A stretch of 64,000 bases of DNA, taken from NCBI RefSeq assembly GCF_963583255.1, contig NC_084818.1, positions 13,890,222-13,954,221 on the forward strand, in the 5' to 3' direction. Origin of the DNA: Pyrus communis (lineage: Eukaryota > Streptophyta > Magnoliopsida > Rosales > Rosaceae). This document shows, one piece after another, positions 24,823 to 34,888 of this stretch. The translations under genes were made by a program, and so were the position numbers. The notes under the pieces were generated by a model. The model was not told where the DNA came from. It saw only the letters and a list, made by a program, of their open reading frames with translations, and searched no databases. Each line of letters begins with the position of its first letter. The first letter of the stretch is position 1.

Positions 24823-25265
24823 TAGGGTATTTTAATATTTTAAACATTTTCCTTTTTTTTTTTGGTAATCAATATTTTTTTTTTTGAATTTCAACTGTTT
24901 TGGTGTATACCGAGTCGATTCGCAGGCATTTGATTGCTTCGGAACGGAAGAAAGTAAAGGTGTGAGTAACCCTTTTCAGATCAAGTTCTAAATTTTACTT
25001 TAGAAATCCTAATTGTCTATAGAAATTTCGCTTTGTTGAAACGAGTGTTTTGAGTAGATGTTTCCTAATTTTAATAGGGGAGTTAATCCTATTCTTTAAG
25101 GGACTAAATTGCCTGCACATTACTTCCCTCGATATAAACCCTAGAACCCTTCAATCTTATCCTACGTTTTCTCACCAAAAAAAGCAGATTCAAAAACCTT
25201 TTTTGAGAGTTATGGATTTAGGTATGTATGTTTTTTTTGTCTCTCTTCTTCAAATCAGTAGAAAA

Positions 25266-25579
25266 TGTTAAAGTTAATCCTTTGCTTATGCTTTTTGCTG
25301 TCTAATTTTGATGTCCTTTTATGTAATTTGAAATGCTTTGGATTTGATCTATTGCCACATGTATGGCTTAGATCTTTTGTAAAGAGCTACCCAATTGCCT
25401 TAGCAGCTGTCCCATGTACTGGGACATTTAATCCAAATCAGAAAAATATCTCTTTGTGAAAAAATAGCTCTCTACTATCTGTTTTCATTTGCCCTGCTGC
25501 TGCCTCTTACTCAAATCTCCATCTTTCTCTCATTTTTATTCTAGTTTTATTAATGATGAAGATGGTCTGAATACCAACA
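25266..25579 (+). repeat. 5' LTR of the Copia element
   Basis: It begins TGTTAAAG and ends ACCAACA, so it has the canonical TG...CA termini. The flanking base run on the left is GAAAA. It aligns with 30060-30247 over the first ~190 bp. Confidence 0.85.
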
Positions 25580-25592
25580 TGGTATTAGAGCC
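25580..25592 (+). other. Primer-binding site (tRNA-iMet type)
   Basis: TGGTATTAGAGCC follows the 5' LTR directly and matches the usual plant PBS TGGTATCAGAGCC with one change. Confidence 0.75.
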
Positions 25593-27222
25593 AATCTGAT
25601 CAAAAAGTGGGGTGTTATTTTATTCTCAAAAGGGGGAAAATTCTAAGTGAAACCCAAGAATCAAAATTTTCAAATTCATGGCTGGTTTAAGTAGCTGTGG
25701 ATAGATTCAAACTCCTATCTTTAGTGGAGTGAATTATGACTTCTGGAGGACAAAGTTGAGATAGATTCAAACTCCTATCTTCAGTGGAGTGAATTATGAC
25801 TTCTGGAGGACAAAGTTGAGAACAATTTTTGTATCTCATGATTTGTGGAGCTTGATTGAAGATGGCTATGTGGTACCCTTAAGTACTGTGGCTTTGACAA
25901 AGGCTCAGACAAAGGAACTGAAGGAAAACATCAAGAGAGATACAAAAGCTTTTGGGGTCATCCAAAATGCTATCTCAGATGAAATTTTTTTGAGAATCTT
26001 GAATGAGACAAGTGCCAAATCAGCTTGTGATGTGCTGGAGAAAGTCTACAGAGGCTCTATTAAGGTAAGGGCTGTCAAACTCCAATATTTGAGAAGACAT
26101 TTTGAGTACATAGAAGAGATTTTATCTATATAAGAACGAAATATGATGAATAGTTAGATGATTACCTGAGTACATTGTTTGAAATTATTAATCAAATGAA
26201 AAGCTATGGTGAAATCTTGTCCGATGGGAGAATAGTTCAGGAGTATCTAATCAGCTTGCCATGAAAGTATGACAACATAGTTTCAATCATAGAGGAGACT
26301 AAGGATTTGTCAACTTTGAGTGTTGAAGAATTGATTGGTTCAATCAAAGGTTTTGCTAAGAGACTATTCAGGCATGCCAAAAATGATGTAGAAAATGCTT
26401 TCCAAATGCTTACAGTGAATCCAAAAACTAAAGCTAGTTCAAGTCAAAGCAAAGCAAGTCCAACAAGAATTGGAAAGGCAAAAACAAAAAGTGGGAAGGA
26501 AAGGGTAATTTTGAAGAGAAGAAAAAGGTTGAGAAGAGTTTGTATGATTCGAAGTGCAAAATTTGTGACAAAGCTCATTACGGTGAATGTTGGTTCAAGG
26601 GAAAAGTGAAATAACATAAGTGTAGCAGATTCGGGCATATGCAAAAGGATTGTACCTACAAGGATAATTAGCTAGCTCACTACATCGAAGCAGAAGGTGA
26701 AGAGACCAATATGTTTTATGTTGGTCATGATACAACTGTCTACGAAGAAGCTAAAGTTTGGTTTATGGACAGTGGCTGTAGTAATCATATGATGGTGAAC
26801 AAGAACATTTTCCATAATATTGACACTACAGACCTAACCCGAGTGAATATGGGAAATGGGCAGCTAGTTGATACATTGGGAAGAGGTACTATTGCTGTGC
26901 ACACGAAGAATGGAAAGATGTTCATCAAGGATGTCATGTTAGTTCCTGATTTGAAGCAAAATGTGCTAAGTCTTGGATAACTCATTGAGCATGGCTATTA
27001 CTTGTATTTTAGAGACAATACTTGCAAGGTATATGATGGGAGGAATCGTGAACAACTCTTGGCTAAGATTAAGATGAGGAACAGTAGAAACTTTCCTCTC
27101 ACAATTGAGTATGCAACTTAGTCTGCACTTAAGATAGAAGTACAAGAAGATTCAAAGCTTTGGCATAAAAGGCTTGGCCACTTGAATTTTCAAAGTCTCA
27201 AAAAGCTACAAGAAAAAGAAAT

Positions 27223-27349
27223 TGACACGCCCCGACCCCGATATTCCCCGAATACTAGGATAGGCACGTGCTGGCCGACACCCGAAGGTGACGAAAGCCA
27301 ACACGTGCCTATCCTGGTATTCAAGAAATATCGGGGTCGGGGCGTGTCA
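27223..27349 (+). repeat. Palindromic 5' end replacing the expected LTR
   Basis: The arms 27223-27270 and 27302-27349 are inverted copies matching at 44 of 48 positions, around a 31-bp loop. The outer bases are TGACACGCCCCGACCCCGAT. It ends with TGTCA right before the primer-binding site, exactly where an LTR would end, but does not align with the Cassandra LTR at 27422-27705. Confidence 0.8.
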
Positions 27350-27421
27350 GATTTGGTATCAGAGCCTAACCCTGGCCGCGTCTGTGCCGACGAGGACGAC
27401 GGGCCCCTAAGGGGGGTGGAT

Positions 27422-27705
27422 TGTGACATCCCACATCGCCCAGGGGTGTGATCCTTAAATGTATATTCCCATCCCTACTTAGCATGAGGCCTTTTTGGAG
27501 CTCACTGGCTTCGGGCTCCGGAGGAACTCCGAAGTTAAGCGAGAGGGGGGCTAGAGCAATCCCATGATGGGTGACCCACTAGGAAGTTGCTCGTGAGTTC
27601 CCAAAAACAAAACCGTGAGGGAATGGTAAACCCAAAGCGAATAATATCGTGCTACGGTGGTGGAGTGGGCCCGGGAAGTGATCCGCCTCGGGCCGGGATG
27701 TGACA
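27422..27705 (+). repeat. Cassandra 3' LTR
   Basis: It starts TGTGACATCCCACATCGCCC and ends GGCCGGGATGTGACA. The 5S-like segment lies in the middle, and GAAAT follows the end. Confidence 0.85.
27497..27602 (+). ncRNA. 5S rRNA-like domain inside the Cassandra LTR
   Basis: The segment contains AACTCCGAAGTTAAGCG (the 5S box A region) and GATGGGTGACCCACTAGG (the box C region), in the same order and spacing as in 5S rRNA. Cassandra elements are known to carry such a domain with Pol III promoter elements. The outer stem and the region between the boxes differ from true 5S, so this is not a ribosomal gene. Confidence 0.85.
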
Positions 27706-30059
27706 GAAATGGTGCATGGGTTGTTGAGTATCTAAGAAAATGAAGAAATCTGTGAAGGTTGTGCACTTGGGAAGCATCATAGAGATTCATTTCCACATGG
27801 TAAAGCTCGGAGAGCAAAAGCTCAATTGGAATTGATTCATACAGATGTTTGCGGACCCATGAAGACCTCTACACCAGTGGGAAACATGTATTTCCTAATC
27901 TTCATGGATGATTATTCCATAATGACTTGGGTGTACTTTCTAAGACAGAAATTAGAAGTGTTCTTAATCTTCAAGAAGTTTCAAGCTATGGTTGAGTAGC
28001 AATGGTTATCTAATCAAAGTTTTTAGAAGTAACAAATGAGGAAAGTACACATCCACAGAATTTGATAAGTTTTGTCAAGATATTGGCTTGGAAAGACAGC
28101 TCATTGTCAGCTACACTCCACAACAAAATGGAGTAGCTGAAAGAAAATACACAACCATAGTTGAAATGACTAAGGTAATGTTGCATGAAAAGGGAATGCC
28201 TCAATATTTATGGGGTGAGGCAGTTAATACATCGGTCTACTTGATAAATAGGTATTCAACAGTGATGGTTAAAGGCAAGACACCATTTGAGGCATGGAGT
28301 GGAAAAAAACCTTCTGGGAATCACTTGAGAGTGTTTGGGTCAATCTGCAATGCTTATGTTCCGAAAGAACTAAGACAAAAACTTGATGAGTCAAGTGAAT
28401 GATGCATTTTCGTAGGCTATGCTTCACACACAATAGGGTATAGACTTTACAATTTTAAAAAGAAGAAAGTTGTGTTTTGTAGAGATGTTCTCTTTAGTGA
28501 GAAATCTTCTTGGGATAGGAATCAAGCAACCATCCGAGAGGAATTTGCGCTAATCAAAATTGAAGAAGAAAATCAGCCAAATAAAGAGGAAATTGAGTCG
28601 GAAATTCCATAATTGTCACCTGAAAATAGTCCACAAGTTCACTCTCCCACACCCTCGAGTCCAAGTCAACGTTGATTCGGTTAAGGAGTTTAAATGAAGT
28701 CTATAAAAGCTGCAATTTGTGTTGTAGAACGGAAAAAACTTTGATGATGCAGTGAAAGAAGAGACATGGAAGGTTGCAATGTAAGAGGAGCTCAATGTTA
28801 TTGTGAAAAACAAGACATGGGAACTAATGGACAGACCTTGTGACCACTCCTTCATTGGAGTGAAGTGGATTGATAAGACTAAACTCAATCAAGATGGTTC
28901 CGTTCAAAGGAACAAAGCTATATTGGTAGCAAAGGGTTATTATCATGAAACAATTGGAGGCCTTATTTCTATAGCTACTTAGAAGGGGTGGTTTCTACAC
29001 CAACTTGACATCAAGTTTGCTTTCCTAAATGAAGTCATAAAAGAAGAGGTGTTCGTTGATCAACCTCAAGGATTTGTTCTTAAAGGACAAGAGCACAAGG
29101 TCTATAAGCTTAAGAAGGCACTTTATGGCCTGAAACAAGCTCCGAGAGCATGGTATGGAGAGATTGACTCATATTTCAATGAAAGGGGATTTCAAAGAAG
29201 TGAGAATGAACTTGCCCTCTATGTCAAAACTGAAGGTACTTCAGATATGCTTATTATTTCTTTATATGTTGATGATTTGGTTTATACTGGAAGTAGTGAT
29301 AAAATGATCTTGAATTTCAAGAATGACATGATGAGGAAATATGAGATGAGTTATCTAGGTATGCTGCATTATTTTTTGGCAATTGGTATCATTCAATCAA
29401 ATGATGGTATCTTTATTACTCAACATAAATATGCAAAAACACTTCTAGAAAAATTCAAGATGGTTGGTTGCAAGCCTGTTTCAACACTGCTAGTTGTGAA
29501 TGAAATGTTTCAAAGAGAAGATGGTAGTGGTGATGTTGATGAATCTGTGTATAGAAGCCTAGTTAGGAGTTTGTTGTATTTGACAGCGACTAGACCCGAT
29601 ATTATGTATGCTGCAAGCTTGTTGTCCAGATTTATTCATAAGCCTGCTCGACTTTGGTATTATGTATGAAAGGAATGTTGAGCCAAAATTGTATGGGTTA
29701 TGTGATAGTGATTGGGGAGGTAGTGTGGATGACTTGAAGAGCACATCTGGCTATATTTTTACACTAGGGACTGGTGTATTCTCTTAGGCGTCTAAGAAGC
29801 AGAAATTAGGTGCACTATCCGTTGTGACAACAAGTTAGCTATTTCCATGAGCAAGAATCCTGTCTATCATGGAAAAGCAAAACATATTGCTCTGAAGCAT
29901 CACTACATCAGAGGTGTTGTGGAAGACAAGGAAATGGATGTGGTATACTGCAAGACAGAAGACCAAGTTGCTGATATCTTCACCAATGCATTACCAAAGG
30001 ACAGATTCATCTACCTAAGAGAACTTTTGGGAGTGAAGTAGCAAAGCATTAAGAGGAAG

Positions 30060-30247
30060 TGTTAAAGTTAATTCTTTGCTTCTGTTTTTTTGCTGTCTAA
30101 CTTTGATGTCCTGTTATGTACTTTGAGATGCTTTGGATCTCTAATCTATTGCCACATGTATGGCTTAGATTTTTTGTAAAGGGCTATCCAATTGCCTTAG
30201 CAGTTGTCCTATGTATTGGGACATTTAATCCAAATAAAAAAAATCTC
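30060..30247 (+). repeat. Truncated 3' LTR of the Copia element
   Basis: It begins TGTTAAAGTTAATTC after the purine-rich AAGAGGAAG and matches the 5' LTR up to AAAATCTC. It then stops at an abrupt junction with GGTCACGCCCC. The missing ~125 bp was not found downstream. Confidence 0.85.
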
Positions 30248-31506
30248 GGTCACGCCCCGAACTCGGGGTTGGTGGAAAAATCACGAACCCGAATCCGGTG
30301 CGCAAGTTAAAAAATAAAATTAAATAAAAGGAAAGTGAAACTGGGTGAGAAAATATGAAATTCCTCTTATAAAAATAATTCATGATTCCTTACAAGACTA
30401 AAATAAATAAATACAAATTCTATCTTCACACTTAATCCGATCTCATCTCGTCTACCCTTTTTGACTGTTTAGTTCATAAACCTGCATAACAATAGAGGGG
30501 TGAGCTTTTCCAAAGCTCAGTAGGGACATAACCTTATCACAGTAATTGACAATACTAAATTAAGTGTCATAAAATCATGTAATAAAGTACCAAATCATTA
30601 TCAATAACAATGCATGAGTGCAATGCAATACTCTTCATCTCTACCCATTGATTCATATAATAAAACAGACAGACCTGCACGTCCTATACCGTGCATTTTA
30701 GCTCTACAGTGGTGGTTTGAATGTTTTAATATACAAATTAACCCCCTGTAACTCAATCATCCCAATTTCCCCTTTTGTTAGTCATCTTGCCAAAACCCTT
30801 CGTCACCAGTCTCGAATTACCCTTAAAGAATTTGTGCACTGTGGGCTCACCTGAGACCTAGTACCTGCTAAGAGTTGGTTCAACTACACAAAAGATCCTT
30901 TCCAACTACCCTCATTTCCAATTTTTTCTCAACATTGAAACTCCAACCACATAACACATCATGAATGATGCGCAATTAATCTCATTTCATATTCCACATT
31001 TATCACCAATGAAACACCATTCCAACAACAATTCACAATTACAACTCTATGAACATTCGAATCAAGCAATGATACACATATAACCAATTATCATCCAATC
31101 CCAATCAGTTAATCAATATTAACAATAATATAACACTTCATGAAATTTAATAAGATCAATCTCTATAAAGGTCTACCGTATTTCCCTTATTTGGACTCCA
31201 AAGCATTGCACCAACTCTCTATTACAAGAGTACACCACCATTGTGATCAATTCCTATTTCACAAGTACAAGCAAATCACTAAAATGCATAACAACTCTAA
31301 CCCTAGTTAGACTACTTGGTATTACTAATCTAACACCACTTGATTCAAAAGTCACTTTGGTCGATATGAAATAATGCAATTGCAATAGAAGACGTTTAAA
31401 TGTAAAAGGATTTAGGAAATAAGCAATATATATGTATATATATCTCACTGTATAATACAAGTACCTCAAAACACTTTGGCTTATACAATTGCATAAAAGC
31501 TTTGTC

Positions 31507-31553
<47 letters not shown>

Positions 31554-32167
31554 CAGTATGAACTATTTAACTATTTTACAAAATAATACTCCAACCGAGT
31601 TGGAATTGTACAAGTCATTTTATAAGGGTATTGCAAATAGACCAACACTTTAAATCAAAATAGGCTTTGCATTATAGTGAACAAACTAATCATACCATTC
31701 TTAATTGAAACCAAAAGGCTGTAGTTGTAAAAATAGGTATATGTTATATAGAATAGTTTTGTATCAAATAAGCAGCATTATATAAAACCCTTGCATATAA
31801 AACTTGTTTTGCAGTTTCTGCCTAAAAGCAACCATGAAAGACAACGAGTTACTACATAAAATAGCTAAGCAAAGAACAAAGAGAGCTGCGAATCATTACC
31901 CTGTTGCAGGCTGACATCCCAAGCAGGAAGATAAATACGAATATTTCATCACCTTTCTCTCTGATTCTATTTGATTTCTTAATCCCTTCCTTCTATTTGT
32001 CTTCTCTTATCTCTTTAACATATATAATGTATACATACACACGTACACACACACACGGACATACATGCATGGCTTCCTAGCAACCAACATATGTTTCCTA
32101 AAGTGGTGAATAAAAGAATGAAATGCAACCTCTATTTATAGTAGAAAGTGATAACAAACCACTAACA
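30248..32167 (-). mobile_element. Unclassified LTR-like block
   Basis: On the minus strand the block runs from TGTTAGTGGTTTG at 32167 to GGGGCGTGACC at about 30248. A plausible TATA box, CTATAAATAGAGG, lies about 30 bp inside the start. It has no protein frames. The termini and promoter suggest a long solo LTR or the noncoding body of a large non-autonomous element. I found no target duplication. An (AT)n run of about 40 bp lies at 31511-31549. Confidence 0.45.
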
Positions 32168-32168
32168 A

Positions 32169-32450
32169 TGCCTTCGAATAACTCAGAGAAAGATTCAGAG
32201 ATCGAAGAGACATAGAGAAAGAAAGAGAATGGAGAAGGAAACTGTATTGATTTGTGAAAATGTTCTAACTGAATTACAATATGTGTTTTTAGCTATTTAT
32301 ACACCAAGTACAATCTTAGCTAGTAAGCTATTCATGTAATTAACTAACTAACTAACTAACTGTAAGGCTGATTTGGCAGTCCATCTATCCATTGAATACT
32401 GTAATGAGTTGGCAGTCCATCTAACCATTGATTTATGACACTCAACATCC
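32169..32450 (-). repeat. 3' LTR of the minus-strand Copia element
   Basis: It begins TGTTGAGTGTC at 32450 and probably ends TTCGAAGGCA at 32169. It includes a TATA-like GTGTATAAATAGC and a (TTAG)n run. The far end is inferred from the CA terminus. Confidence 0.65.
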
Positions 32451-34512
32451 CCCCTCAATCGTGGCTAGGGTACTCCGCCAAAGATTGTAACAATGTCGAA
32501 GAAACACTGGATTGTGAAGACCTTTTGTCAGAACATCGGCAGCTTGATCTTCAGTTGGAATATAAACCACTTCCAGATCTTCTTGTTGAACACGTTCTCT
32601 CACAAAGTGAAAATCGGTATCAAGATGTTTTATACGAGAATGAAACACAGGATTTGCAGTAAGAGCAATGGCAGACATATTATCACAATGAATTATGGGA
32701 GGTGAAGGCAGAAACACTTCTAAATCCTTTAGTATTCCCCTTATCCAAGCAACATCAGCTGTGGTGTAAGCAAGAGCCTTATATTCAGCCTCTGTTGAAC
32801 TTCTTGATACTGAACATTGTTTCTTTGATTGCCAAGACATTGGATTGCAGCAAGAGTAATGGCAGACATATTATCACAATGAATTATGGGAGGCAAAGGC
32901 AGAAACACTTCTAAATCCTTTAGTATTCCCCTTATCCAAGCAACATCAGCTGTGGTGTGAGTAAGAGCCTTATATTCAACCTCTGTTGAACTTCTTGATA
33001 TTGAACATTGTTTCTTTGATTGCCAAGACACTGGATTGTTGGCCCAGATACACTACATAGCCTATGATCGACCTTTGAGTTTTTAGATCAGATGCCCAAT
33101 CATCATCTGAAAATGCAGCAATTGTCTTTATTTGATCAGCCAAATATAATATCCCATGGTGCAGTGTACCGTGAAGATATCTTAGTATCCATTTCACTGC
33201 TGCATAATGCATTTCTATTGGATAATTCATGAACTGACATACTGTAGAAACAACATATGCAATATTGGGCCTAGTAAAGGTCAAATATTGCAATGATCCT
33301 ACAATACTCCTATAAAGTGATGGATCTGACATTAAAGAACCCTTAGAAAGTAACATTTGATCATGAGGTTTGCATGGAGTAGCTACAGGTTTACATGTAT
33401 CCATTCCTACCTTATGGATCACATCCTTTATATACTTTGATTGATTCACAAAAATATCTCCATTCTTCTTATAAGAGATTCGCAATCCCATAAAATATGT
33501 CAACTGTCCCATATCCTTAAGTTCAAAGACCTCATATAACTCATCAATCATCTTCTGGATCTTGATAGAGTTTGAACCTGTCAATATGATATCTTCTACA
33601 TAAAGTAGAAGAATAACAATATCCCCATCATCTTTCTTGATAAACAAACTTGTATCAGAGGCTGAAGCCTAAAAATTCATAACATTCAAGTAAGATGTGA
33701 ACTTCGAATTCCATGCCCTTGGAGCCTGTTTCAATCCGTATGGTGATTTGATTAATTGCACACATGAGTGGGATGTGATGCATCAACAAACCTCTGTGGT
33801 TGTTTCATGTAAATCTCTTCTTGCAAGTCACCATGCAAGAATGCATTTTTAATGTCAAGCTGTCTAAGTTTCCAATGGTTACCTGCTGCTAAAGCCAATG
33901 CAACCCTCACAGTAGTATGTCTCACTACTGGACTAAAGGTGTCCAAGTAATCAATACCTTGCTCCTGAGAAAATCCTTGAGCCACAAGCCTTGCTTTATA
34001 CCTGGAAACACTGTCATCATAATTTTTCTTCACTTTATACACCCATTTGCTGCCAACAATGGATCTGTCACTTGGAGGTGGTACTAGAACCCAAGTGCCT
34101 TGACTTCGAAGAGAATCTACTCTTCCTGCATTGCGTGCTGCCATTGTGGTAGTGAAGCAACTTTCCTAAATGTAGTTAGTTCTGAGATATTAGTAATGGC
34201 AGATACAAAACTATAGCCTCCACTAAAGCAATCTTCTTTAGTGAGTTGCAAAGATTGCAACTCAGGAAACAATGCTATAAATGCACTATAATCTTGTCTT
34301 TGAATAACACCATTTTTCAATCTTGTTACCATTTGGTGGACAGACTTAGAAGTATTTATATTAGTGGATTGATCCATGTTAATGGATGAGTCATTTTGTG
34401 ATGAAAAGGGCAAGATTACCTGAAGTTGTAAATCTATGTGGACATGCAACAATGATGATGTACCAAAGTGATGATGAGGGGAATATGGATCTTGATATTG
34501 TTGTGAAACCAA
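32442..34512 (-). pseudogene. Copia RT/RNase H pseudogene
   Basis: From the 5' side the frames give a linker, then RT at 34144-33752 (GSKWVYKVKKNYDDSVSRYK; RLVAQGFSQEQGIDY; QLDIKNAFLHGDLQEEIYM). The next frame, 33647-32976, has LLLYVEDIILTG, where the usual catalytic YVDD reads YVED, and continues to the RNase H start (GYVVYLG). RNase H then follows with SRSSTEAEYKAL and ADVLTKGLHNPVF. Frameshifts near 33750 and 33660 and a 192-bp internal duplication disable it. The YVED change would affect one metal-binding Asp of RT. Confidence 0.85.
32650..33033 (-). repeat. 192-bp tandem duplication inside RNase H
   Basis: Units 32650-32841 and 32842-33033 are about 95% alike. Each encodes SWQSKKQCS, STE(A/V)EYKAL and PPIIHCDNMSAI. 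The duplication shifts the reading and repeats part of the RNase H active-site region. Confidence 0.85.
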
Positions 34513-34560
34513 AACTGACTCCCTTGAGTCCCTTGACTATGACTCACTATCATTATTCAT

Positions 34561-34888
34561 AACTGATACATAAAGACTTGGAGTTGAAGATTGTATTTCA
34601 GCATTACTCGTAGCACATGACACTGAAATTCTTCTTCTTGTACATTGTGAGAATTTGAATTTGGAATAGGCATTTGAATAGCTATATACTTATGATTGGA
34701 CTTATGAGAAACCCCTTAATTAACACCTTTGGTACCATAAGCTAGTTGTTTAATTTCCATGTTTATGCATGGTTACGATGACTGAGTAGTACATCGATCA
34801 CTAATGCTGCATTCGCTCGATCAATTTGTTTTTCTTAGTTGTTTAATTCCCGTCATGTTTCTTATTCAGTTTTTCCTTTTCAGATTGG
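34561..34888. other. Junction between the Copia remnant and the F-box pseudogene
   Basis: AT-rich sequence with no gene; it ends in TTTTTCCTTTTCAG, a good acceptor site just before the F-box coding sequence, so it may hold the 3' part of an intron. Confidence 0.3.

Larger units (their letters stand above)
27223..27705 (+). mobile_element. Cassandra-like TRIM element with non-matching LTRs
   Basis: A 5-bp duplication GAAAT (27218-27222 and 27706-27710) encloses the insertion. The right end is a 284-bp Cassandra LTR, TGTGACATCCC...GGATGTGACA, with the 5S-rRNA-like domain. A PBS (TGGTATCAGAGCC, 27354-27366) and a polypurine tract (AAGGGGGGTGGA) bound a 72-bp internal region, as in the TRIM class. 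The left end should be a second copy of the same LTR. Instead it is a 127-bp palindrome, TGACACGCCCC...GGGGCGTGTCA. It has no protein capacity and would need enzymes from other elements. Confidence 0.8.
25679..30041 (+). pseudogene. Copia gag-pol polyprotein pseudogene
   Basis: Gag begins near MAGLSSCG. A 60-bp direct duplication (25701-25760 and 25761-25820) lies at its start. Then come the UBN2-type gag helices (NYDFWRTKLRTIFVSHDLWS), the protease FMDSGCSNHM at 26765-26795, GAG-pre-integrase (LWHKRLGHLNFQSL), integrase (PQQNGVAERKY; HTDVCGPMKTS), reverse transcriptase 29049-29669 with ALYGLKQAPRAWY and the catalytic YVDD, and an RNase H remnant ending ADIFTNALPKDRF. Stops occur in every domain except the 206-residue RT block. 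The Cassandra-like insertion splits the GAG-pre-integrase region at 27223. Confidence 0.9.
25266..30247 (+). mobile_element. Ty1/Copia LTR retrotransposon, degenerate, with nested TRIM
   Basis: Two direct LTR copies begin TGTTAAAGTTAAT. The 5' LTR is complete at 25266-25579. It is followed at once by a primer-binding site, TGGTATTAGAGCC, complementary to initiator tRNA-Met. The 3' LTR starts at 30060 and breaks off at about 30247, where unrelated sequence begins. Gag, protease, integrase, reverse transcriptase and RNase H remnants occur in Copia order (integrase before RT). Numerous stops and a Cassandra-like insertion at 27223-27705 make it dead. Confidence 0.9.
32169..34560 (-). mobile_element. 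Ty1/Copia retrotransposon, 5'-truncated
   Basis: On the minus strand the 3' part is present: reverse transcriptase, RNase H, a polypurine tract (TTGAGGGGGGA) and a 3' LTR starting TGTTGAGTGTCATAAATC. Gag, protease and most of the integrase are missing. The sequence fades out near 34560. It is a different Copia lineage from the 25-kb element, judging by the LTR and RT sequences. Confidence 0.85.

Noticed and set aside
27497..27602. Functional 5S rRNA gene
   Set aside because: The ends and middle differ from plant 5S rRNA and the segment lies inside a Cassandra LTR; it is a 5S-derived module.
27551..27817. 88-residue minus-strand frame across the Cassandra LTR
   Set aside because: It crosses the LTR boundary into Copia DNA, so it cannot be a conserved gene.
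32435..32914. Plus-strand frames of 70-75 residues with a repeated C-terminal part
   Set aside because: They are antisense to the Copia RNase H coding sequence and its tandem duplication.
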